A DNA stretch of 13,978 bases. It comes from Hymenoscyphus infarciens. Lineage: Eukaryota > Ascomycota > Leotiomycetes > Helotiales > Helotiaceae. The stretch spans positions 1 to 13,978 of the forward strand of contig LLCB01000655.1 of assembly GCA_001414345.1 (NCBI GenBank), read 5' to 3'. This document shows, in pieces, positions 7,900 through 13,978 of the stretch. A program made the translations under genes and the position numbers. Under the pieces are notes generated by a model. It saw nothing but the letters and a program-made list of their open reading frames with translations, had not been told where the DNA came from and searched no databases. Position 1 is the first letter of the stretch. Each line of letters starts with the position of its first letter.

Positions 7900-8640
7900 A
7901 CTTTATATTTAAAAGAATACTAAACTCTATATAAAACTAATCTAAGAAGTTTATAACTAAGTATTTAGTACTTATCTAAGTATAAATATAATATACTAGT
8001 TATTAGTATAATACTACTACTAGGCTAGAGTAGATTTAGATTATAAGAGATATATAGTAAATTATTAAGCTTATAAATACTCTTATTTTTAATAAACTAA
8101 GTAATAAAGCTATTTTTACTCTCTACTAGTATCTAACTACTTTATATAATATTTATATATAGATTTTAAATTATTCTTAAAAGATAAATATAGATTTAAT
8201 ATTATATTAGTATTTATTAACTAACTTAGAAAGGATTTAGTATTAATACTATATTACTTAACTATAAATACTAAAAGACTAGCTAAACTCTTTATTTAAT
8301 AGATTTAATATTTTAGCTACTATCTTAAATCAATTATATTTAACTAAGAACTTTAATTAGTATTAGTATTTTAGACTAAATTTTATTAAATAATTAGTAT
8401 TAAGCTTAAACTTAGTATTATTTATTATAACTAAATAGATAGATAGATAGAGATAATAAACTAATATATTAATTAGAGACTAAGGCTTTTTATAAACTAT
8501 TATTAAGATAACTAGAGTAAATTAATCTCTTTAATAAATAGAATATAAATAATACTTTTATACTTATCTATTAGTATAACCTCTTATTAGCTTAAGTTTA
8601 GACTTAATCTAAAGACTTTATAAAACTAGAATATACTAAA
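7900..8640 (+). pseudogene. Chromovirus integrase remnant
   Basis: Integrase joined element DNA to the genome. Frame 2 carries the zinc-binding region first: a YYYW-like YY-stop-AR, then Y-stop-A-Y at 8063-8074, which is the CxxC of the HHCC domain after Cys-to-Tyr change. Next comes the catalytic core. The first Asp is in I-D-F (8162-8164), the second is mutated to Asn (AAC, 8342-8344, from an SDRG-type box), and the Glu (GAG, 8450-8452) lies in a TDGQTE-type box read as I-D-R-stop-I-E. The second and third positions are 35 residues apart, the D-D-35-E spacing. After it, an I-I-N-Q then RLRLFINYYQD-like stretch matches the usual sequence downstream. There are many stops, so it is inactive. 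Confidence 0.85.
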
Positions 8641-8741
8641 AGCTTATATTCTCTAAGAATAACTTAATTATAATAAAGTAGTAAAAGTAGTCTAATATAT
8701 ATACTTTACTTAGAGAATAACTAAAGATAATATAAGTAAGG

Positions 8742-8746
8742 CCTAG
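8742..8746. repeat. Target-site duplication of the TRIM-like element, left (CCTAG)
   Basis: CCTAG precedes the left 175-bp LTR and recurs at 10138-10142 after the right one. Confidence 0.8.
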
Positions 8747-8921
8747 TATAGTATAAGAGATAGATTATAGATTAGAAGCTTATAACTAGGCCTAGTAAAA
8801 TACGTGAAAGTAATCTCTTATATAGTGTAGTAATAAACGTCTAAAGAGAAGAGAAGAGTATAAAGCACTCTTATAACTATATATAGGTCTACTAGTATAG
8901 TTACGTATTCTTCTTATAATA
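8747..8921. repeat. TRIM LTR, left copy
   Basis: Aligned without gaps to 9963-10137 there are about 16 differences, all transitions, mostly T or A in this copy. It contains the 12-bp palindrome ACTAGGCCTAGT (8785-8796), which resembles the GGCCTAG at the insertion site. Confidence 0.82.
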
Positions 8922-9016
8922 TACTTGTCTAAAAGAAAGGTTAGCTCTAAAGACTTAAAAAGGTAAAAGAAATAAAAGAAAGAAATAAATAAGGCTATAA
9001 CTTGTCTTCTAGTCTT

Positions 9017-9182
9017 TAAGTAAGCTTTCTCTAAGTTATAGCTAGCTTTAGAGGTCGTATACCCTAGCTAGTGTCTATATAGCTATATTCTATTAAGCTG
9101 TAATATTACCTAACTTCTAGCTATAAGTAAGCTTCCTCTAAGTTATAACTGGCTTTAAGGGTTATATACTCTAGCTAGTGTT
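9017..9182. repeat. Pair of ~59-bp direct repeats inside the TRIM
   Basis: TAAGTAAGCTT(T/C)CTCTAAG starts both copies, at about 9017 and 9124, and each ends CTAGCTAGTGT. They differ mostly by transitions and are separated by about 48 bp. The function is unknown. Confidence 0.6.
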
Positions 9183-9483
9183 ATATATAATAGTGTTCCT
9201 TCCCTTCCTTTCCTTTAAGATACTTAAAAGCGCTTTAAACCGTGTATAATACTAGTATATATTTCTAGCTTATACTACGTCTTAAAGAGGTATATTAATA
9301 TATAAAGTAAGAATTTAGTAAGATATTACTAGACATATAGTCAGTAGATATATGAAATTATTAGAATAGCTATTACTATAGTAATATAAGAAATGCTAAA
9401 AGAGGAGAGAAGAGGAGATAAAACCAAGTCTTAGAGAAGGTCGACATTAGAGCAGAGGCGTAAAGATCGAGGACTTAGGACTT

Positions 9484-9700
9484 AAGAGATCAAAGAGGGG
9501 TTACTTAAGAGATCGAAGAGTGTATATATGTTAAGAGATCAAAAAGGGGTTACTTAAAAGATCGAAGAGAGTATATATATAGAGCAGAAAGGGCGTAAGA
9601 GAAGAGGGGTTACTTAAGAGATCGAAGAGTAGTTACTTAAAAGATTAAAGAGGGGTTACTTAAGAGATTAAAGAGTATATACTCAAGAGATCGAAGAGGG
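9484..9700 (+). repeat. Purine-rich tandem repeat inside the TRIM
   Basis: Eight copies of AAGAGATCGAAGAG or close variants start at 9484, 9507, 9533, 9556, 9616, 9639, 9662 and 9685, mostly spaced 23-26 bp and often linked by GGGGTTACTT. A related block GAGYAGAAAGGGYRTAAGAGAAGAG occurs near 9583 and 9712. The + strand is strongly purine-biased from about 9380 to 9740. Confidence 0.75.
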
Positions 9701-9962
9701 TATATGTATAGAGTAGAAAGGGTATAAGAGAAGAGAGGTGTTCTTCGTCTTTCTTACTAACCTACTAGAGAGCTAGGAGACGGTTATACTTATTACTAGA
9801 TAGTATATATACTAATAGCTAGATTCTAATTAAGTATTTAAATTATAAGATTAGAAAGTAGATAAGAGAGGAGAGAGAGAGAGGACGATATAGTTAGCGG
9901 AAGCGGTTTTAGTAAGTAGGGTCGATTTAGAGAGGTTACTAGATTTTAGAGTATTACTACTA

Positions 9963-10137
9963 TATAGTATAAGAGACAGATTATAGATTAGGAGCTTATA
10001 GCTAGGCCTAGTGAAATATATGAAAGTAATCTCTTATATAGTATAGTAATAAACGTCTAAAGAGAAGAGGAGAGTGTAGAGCACTCTTGTAACTATATAT
10101 AGGTCTACTAGTATAGTCACGTGTCCTTCCTATAACA
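9963..10137. repeat. TRIM LTR, right copy
   Basis: The less mutated of the two 175-bp LTRs. It keeps CACGTG near 10119-10124, where the left copy has TACGTA, and ends TCCTATAACA. It is followed by the CCTAG target copy. Confidence 0.82.
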
Positions 10138-10142
10138 CCTAG
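10138..10142. repeat. Target-site duplication of the TRIM-like element, right (CCTAG)
   Basis: Matches 8742-8746; chromovirus sequence resumes after it. Confidence 0.8.
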
Positions 10143-10620
10143 TAAAGAATAGAGAATAGTATAAATTACTATAGAAGAGTAATTAACTAAGATATTAAAG
10201 ATAAATTGTCTTAGTTAAAAGCTTATTAAATAGTAGATAAAACCTTTTAAAATATTAGATTATATAAAATACTTCTATAAGTTAAAATTTTTAAAAGAAT
10301 TACTAATTTATAATATTTTTACTTCTAATATACTTTTATAAGATCTAAATACTCTTTTATTAATATAAGAGACTTTTTAGCCTCTACTAGATATTATTTA
10401 AAGTATATAAGAATAGGAGATATAAGAGATACTTAGTAGTAGACTTTTTAGAAGATAGCTATAGTACTAAGTAAAATAGATTAGATATAATTTAGATTCT
10501 ACTTAGTATTTTATAGATAATTTTTAGAGTTTATTATATTATTTAAAAGACTTTTATACTAAGTATTTAGAAGAGCTAGAACTACTCTAACTCTTATTTA
10601 AATAGATTAATATATAGGAA
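10143..10620 (+). pseudogene. C-terminal polyprotein with chromodomain, remnant
   Basis: After the TRIM, the linker between integrase and the C-terminus resumes (an INYYRR-like stretch, then GPYKIL-like YKILL). In frame 1 from 10342 come a DLNTLLLIQE-like lead and then the chromodomain: E-stop-E-I-stop-E-I-L-S-S-R (10411 onward; the family has EWEVEEILDSR), L-x-Y-x-V-K-stop-I-R-Y (10462-10488; family LQYLVKWKGY), then LDST-stop-YFIDNF (10491-10530; family DSTWEPAENF), and a final LKDFYTKY. The stops at the two key Trp positions are TGG to TAG changes. A chromodomain marks chromoviruses and steers integration toward modified histones, usually heterochromatin. The frame does not follow from the TRIM insertion alone, so one more small indel lies between integrase and this domain. 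Confidence 0.75.
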
Positions 10621-12010
10621 TTAGATAAGAATTAAGTAAAAGAGTTAATTTATAAAACTCTATTAATACCTTTTAATTCTAGTTACTTTTAATAAGAAAC
10701 GTATAATAAAAACTCGAGATAAAATACTAACTAGTAAGAATATTTAAAGTTAATAAAGTAAAGAACTAAGACTAAGTTACTACTAAAATAAGGCTTATAT
10801 AGCCTCTTCTTTCTCTAACGTATTATTCTCCTCTTTACTCTTTTAAGTATAAGAAGCTTAAATTAGCTCTCTCTCTACCTCTTTCTTATAAGAGCGCTTC
10901 TTATCTTAGCGACCTCTTATAATAGACTTAGAAGGAGATACTTATAAACTCTTTAGATAGGTCTTAAAAAGAACCTAAACCTAAGTTTAAATAGAGATCC
11001 TACTCTCTATAGTATTATATAAGAACTATTAAATATTAGTAACTAAAACTCTTTTAATTAGTAAGAGGTACTTATAATAATCTTAGTATAAACCGCTTAA
11101 GTCTTCTTTAGAAAGATAAACTATATCTTTAAACTATTTTTTAGTACTTTTATATTAGTAATAACTAATATCTTATCTAAGGCCTTAGTAGTCTCTTTAA
11201 TCTCCTTCTTCTTCTTCTTAAGCTTAAGCTTACTAAACTCCTTCTCTATAAACTATAGTATATATCTTAAGTTAGAATAGATTTAGAATATATTTAGAAT
11301 TAAACTTACTAGAATATATATAGTATTCTACTCTATATAGTACCTATACTTCTTTAACTTAGCCTTTCTAAAAGTATACACGTAATCTCTATTCTAAGAT
11401 TTTACTTAAAAGCACTAAATATAGTAGACTTAGTAGGTAGCTAGAAGTATACTAGAAGGATATAGAAGAGGTATTTTACTAGATTAGATTAGCTTTAAAT
11501 TAGGTCTAATTAAGAGGAGAAAGACTTACTTTTATATATATATATAATATATATAAAGATTCTAGAAATAAGTTAGTATATAAGAATATACTTAATTAGA
11601 AGATATTCTTACTATTTATATTATTTAGATAAAAAGAAAAGAAGAAGAGAAGTTAGAATTAGAGAGAAGTCGTCTACTAATATATTACTTATAATAATAG
11701 CTATTACTTTATAACTATTATTTATAACTTAATAATTACTATTATAATATATAATAATAGTAAGAATATAATAACTCTATAATAGTATACTACTTTCTAT
11801 CTAATAGCTAATAATTAACCTCTCTTCTATTTATATCTATTATTATATAGTATATAATAGTAAATAAAGAGTAATTATCTACTAAATAATAATATTACTA
11901 GCTACTAACTCTACTCTAACTATTAGATACTATAATAGTAGATAAATAATACTCTAATTAACCTAATACTATACTAATTAATAGCTAAAGACTTAAAATA
12001 GGTCTTTTTT
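10621..12010. other. 1.4-kb AT-rich segment between chromodomain and 3' LTR, unassigned
   Basis: Chromoviruses usually have little sequence between the end of pol and the 3' LTR, yet about 1.4 kb lies here. It holds a Lys-rich potential antisense reading (about 11180-11260 read on the - strand as EKEFSKLKLKKKKKEIKE) and a low-complexity TAATA-rich tract (about 11680-11960). The last ~35 bp before the polypurine tract resemble the corresponding end of the LARD interior, mainly by transitions. It could be an extra ORF, a further nested insertion or a long 3' UTR. No domain was recognised. Confidence 0.4.
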
Positions 12011-12022
12011 AAGAAGAGGAGA
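12011..12022 (+). other. Polypurine tract of the chromovirus
   Basis: AAGAAGAGGAGA abuts the LTR start TATAATAG. It corresponds position for position to AAGGGAGGGGGA of the LARD by G-to-A changes. Confidence 0.7.
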
Positions 12023-12397
12023 TATAATAGTATACTATCTTAAATTACTAGTATTTATAAAACTACTAATACCTCTAATATCTTAGAGCTAAGATTATAA
12101 TTAACTTAATACTTATATAATAGAAGATACTAAAGAGATTAAGGTTTAAATATTAAATATTTATCTTTAAAGCTCTTATTATTTAAGTATTAGCTATATT
12201 AGATAGAGCTTAGTTATTATTATTATCGAGACTTAGTAGTTTCTAATCTCTTATATATAGATATTTATACTTAGTATAAAAGAGAGATAGTTTTTCCTTT
12301 TCTTCTATATTAGAGCCTAGTATTTACGTATATTATTCTGTCTTAAACGCAGTCTTATATACCTCTTTAGTAGTAGTATATATTTCGTACTATTATA
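12023..12397 (+). repeat. 3' LTR of the chromovirus, same family as the LARD LTRs
   Basis: About 375 bp. The first 20 bases correspond to the reverse complement of the inner LARD LTR end (4607 downward) with only transition differences. The last ~110 bases (about 12288-12397: CCTTTTCTTC, AGAGCCTAGTAT, ATTCTG, TATATACCTCT, TATTTCGTACTATTATA) align with the outer LARD LTR end. The middle matches more loosely and needs a few indels. No second copy of this LTR was found in the window, so it could also be a solo LTR, but orientation and position fit the end of the chromovirus. Confidence 0.72.
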
Positions 12398-12890
12398 AGA
12401 TCTCTCTTTAATAAGTATAAAAGAAATTAATAAAAAATTAAGATTTAAAAGCTCTATCTCTTTAGTTCTTTATATATTTTATATAACTTAGTATACTTAA
12501 ATAGGACGCGTATTAAGTATATAACGTTTTCTATTAGTTCTATCTAAGAAAGAAACTATTATAGTAGTTCTTCTTATTAGTAAGATATACTAGTTTTACT
12601 ATTATCTCTCTTAGTTTTATACTAGAATAATATATATAAAGAGTTAAAGCGCTACTAATAAAGAGTATTCTAATATAGATAATACTATTTTAAAGTCTCT
12701 ACTAAACTAAAAAATTATAAGTTCTAGTAATAAAACTATTCTTAGAGAAAATCAAGATAAATAGACTCTTTAAGACGTTTTTATACTATTTATAATGAAT
12801 TTTCAGATCTTATCTAAATTTCAGAAACTACTCTTAACTAAGAGTAAGTGAGACACTATAAAAAATAGTAAAGAATTACTAAAAAGTTCT
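12398..12890. other. AT-rich unassigned segment
   Basis: RIP-like composition with no recognisable domain in any frame. Around 12790-12860 a less mutated stretch (TTTTCAGATCTTATC, TTTCAGAAACTAC, AGAGTAAGTGAGACAC) looks like non-coding transposon-end sequence, but no inverted partner was found. Whatever inserted or flanked the chromovirus on the right lies here. Confidence 0.3.
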
Positions 12891-13371
12891 CTCTAACGAA
12901 CCCTCGACCTTAAGTAAATACCAGGGGCCCGACCGGCGAGAGGCCGAGATCTTTTTTTTTCTAGAACGAGTAGAAGAAAAAAAGGTCGATAGACTCGGGA
13001 TAAGGTTAGCGCACGCTCTCTACTTTTTTTCTCTCTAACTTAAGCTGTACGAGAGAAAGGCAAACATTTATACAAGCCCAGTGCTATAGCCTATAGCCGT
13101 TGAGAGTGGGGCCGGTACGCTTTATCTGATTAGAAAGTACAAAAATAGAAGAAGCCAGGAATTAGGATATAAGACGGCGCGGTTGACAGTTTTGCGATTC
13201 GGCCCTAGCCCCGATTCAGCCCTAGCCCCATGCCAAGAGCGCCAAGTCTTAGCCCCAACCCCACCCCAAAACACCTCACGCATGCTGCTGACATAATAAT
13301 CGGCCCGAGTGAGGGACGCGCGTTGAATTAAGAAACGACCCTAAGGTGGGTAGACTACGCGTAAAGAGCGC
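12891..13371. other. GC-rich island that escaped RIP
   Basis: About 480 bp with abundant CpG, CpA and CpC, sharply different from both sides. It has a T9 run (12952-12960), A- and T-rich stretches, a duplicated CCCTAGCCCC word (13203-13212, 13220-13229) and several C4 runs. I found no open frame, tRNA or rRNA. It could be unique (non-repeated) DNA, which RIP spares, or a fragment of an uncharacterised element. Confidence 0.5.
13203..13267 (-). other. C-run cluster, potential G-quadruplex on the - strand
   Basis: C runs of three or four at 13203, 13209, 13220, 13226, 13253, 13259 and 13264. The - strand therefore has seven G runs, with GGGGTGGGGTTGGGG at one end. The spacing allows several four-run combinations. 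Confidence 0.5.
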
Positions 13372-13978
13372 CTATAGTAAATACTCTCTACTTAATAGAG
13401 ACTATTATTCTATAGTAAAAATACTCTCTACTTAGTAGAGACTATTATTATATAGTGAAAATACTCTCTACTTAATAGAGACTATTATAAAAATACTCTC
13501 TACTTAATAGAGACTATTATTATATAGTAAAAATACTCTCTACTTAGTAGAGACTATTATTATATAGTAGAAATAGTCTCTACTTAGTAGAGACTATTAT
13601 TATATAGTAAAAATACTCTCTACTTAATAGAGACTATTATTCTATAGTAAAAATACTCTCTACTTAATAGAGACTATTATTATATAGTAAAAATAATCTC
13701 GACTTAATAGAGACTATTATAAAAATACTCTCTACTTAATAGAGACTATTATTATATAGTAAAAATACTCTCTACTTAATAGAGACTATTATAAAAATAC
13801 TCTCTACTTAATAGAGACTATTATTATATAGTAAAAATACTCTCTACTTAGTAGAGACTATTATTTTATAGTAAAAATACTCTCTACTTAGTAGAGACTA
13901 TTATTCTATAGTAAAAATACTCTCTACTTAATAGAGACTATTATTCTATAGTAAAAATACTCTCTACTTAGTAGAGAC
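13372..13978. repeat. 40-bp hairpin minisatellite, running off the window
   Basis: Units begin ATACTCTC at 13381, 13421, 13461, 13493, 13533, 13573, 13613, 13653, 13693, 13725, 13765, 13797, 13837, 13877, 13917 and 13957. The spacing is 40 bp except for three 32-bp units (13461, 13693, 13765) that lack the same 8 bp of the TATATAGT spacer. Each unit carries the dyad TCTCTAC-TTA-GTAGAGA, perfect in CTTAGTAG variants and with one mismatch in CTTAATAG variants. The unit at 13573 extends it to a perfect 12-bp stem (AATAGTCTCTAC). Units differ by only a few substitutions. The array has no coding content. Confidence 0.92.

Larger units (their letters stand above)
8747..10137. mobile_element. TRIM-like LTR element, 1391 bp
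   Basis: Two direct 175-bp LTRs (8747-8921 and 9963-10137) flank 1041 bp of internal DNA, with a 5-bp target duplication CCTAG. The right LTR ends in CA and the left in TA, and both begin TATAG, as expected for TG..CA ends after RIP. The total size and short LTRs match terminal-repeat retrotransposons in miniature. The interior has no coding domain but two repeat families: a roughly 59-bp direct repeat (about 9017-9075 and 9124-9182, TAAGTAAGCTTYCTCTAAG start) and a purine-rich tandem array (9484-9700). No clear polypurine tract or primer-binding site is visible, so its orientation is undecided. RIP damage is moderate, less than in the surrounding chromovirus, so it inserted later. Confidence 0.8.
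716..12397 (+). mobile_element. RIP-degraded Ty3/gypsy chromovirus, interrupted by two younger LTR elements
   Basis: Domains appear in the order of a chromovirus: gag with CCHC knuckle (1927-1968), protease (about 2428), RT (about 2940-3800), RNase H (about 3930-4243 and 7542 onward), integrase (about 7900-8640), chromodomain (about 10400-10560), polypurine tract and 3' LTR (12011-12397). Stops interrupt every domain, and Cys, His, Trp and Gln codons have become Tyr or stop codons, which are the C-to-T and G-to-A changes made by RIP. Gag, protease, most of RT and RNase H read in frame 1; integrase reads in frame 2. The frame change equals the 3298 bp (one modulo three) added by the LARD and its target duplication. 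The 5' LTR is not visible; the left boundary at about 716 is arbitrary and may be where the copia element cut into it. Confidence 0.82.

Noticed and set aside
8432..8456. Apparent GATA microsatellite (TAGATAGATAGATAGAGATA)
   Set aside because: It is in frame with the integrase and corresponds to the conserved TDGQTE box with C-to-T and G-to-A changes, so the repetition is a coding by-product.
11773..11790. Second LTR start (TATAATAGTATACTA) upstream of 12023
   Set aside because: The match ends after about 15 bases and is not preceded by a polypurine tract; low-complexity TAATA sequence explains it.
12780..12870. Possible Tc1/mariner-type transposon end
   Set aside because: The word composition is suggestive, but no inverted partner, TA duplication or transposase domain was found.
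13078..13110. CAGTGCTATAGCC..GGCC as a hAT-type terminal inverted repeat
   Set aside because: No matching inverted end and no 8-bp target duplication could be found nearby.
13203..13229. Telomere repeat (CCCTAA type)
   Set aside because: Only two CCCTAGCCCC words occur, with unlike spacing and no CCCTAA tandem run.
13372..13978. CRISPR-like array
   Set aside because: The units are contiguous near-identical 40/32-bp repeats without unique spacers, in a eukaryotic repeat setting.

Overview
The window looks like a gene-poor, repeat-filled AT-rich block from a filamentous ascomycete (Pezizomycotina). The main reason is repeat-induced point mutation (RIP). Most of the sequence is very AT-rich, CpA and TpG are almost absent, TpA is abundant, and the surviving C residues are nearly all in CpT (in 2101-2160 all seven C are followed by T). 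Reading frames of recognisable retroelement proteins survive but carry many stops. The species cannot be named from this window. I see no host protein gene, tRNA, rRNA or CRISPR array.

Layout. (1) 1-~715: the last codons, 3' UTR, polypurine tract and 3' LTR of a Ty1/copia element. (2) ~716-12397: a heavily RIP-mutated Ty3/gypsy chromovirus on the + strand, with gag (CCHC knuckle), protease, reverse transcriptase (RT), RNase H, integrase (D-D-35-E spacing) and chromodomain still traceable, ending in a polypurine tract and 3' LTR at 12011-12397. It is split twice. (3) 4244-7536: a 3293-bp non-coding LTR element on the - strand, with two 364-bp LTRs and a TTTAT target duplication, inserted in the RNase H sequence. 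Its interior largely escaped RIP and holds perfect 107-bp tandem repeats and strong palindromes. (4) 8747-10137: a 1391-bp TRIM-like element with two 175-bp LTRs and a CCTAG target duplication, inserted between integrase and chromodomain. (5) 12398-~12890: AT-rich sequence I cannot assign. (6) ~12890-13371: a small GC-rich island that escaped RIP. (7) 13372-13978: a 40-bp minisatellite, each unit a hairpin, running off the right edge.

Relationships. The LTR of the non-coding 3.3-kb element and the 3' LTR of the chromovirus it interrupts are recognisably the same family: matching termini, matching polypurine-tract junction, and a long similar block near the other end, differing mostly by transitions. 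The non-coding element therefore looks like a large retrotransposon derivative (LARD) mobilised by the chromovirus family and nested in one of its dead relatives. Reading-frame arithmetic supports the nesting: removing the insertion plus one target copy (3298 bp) puts RNase H and integrase in one frame.
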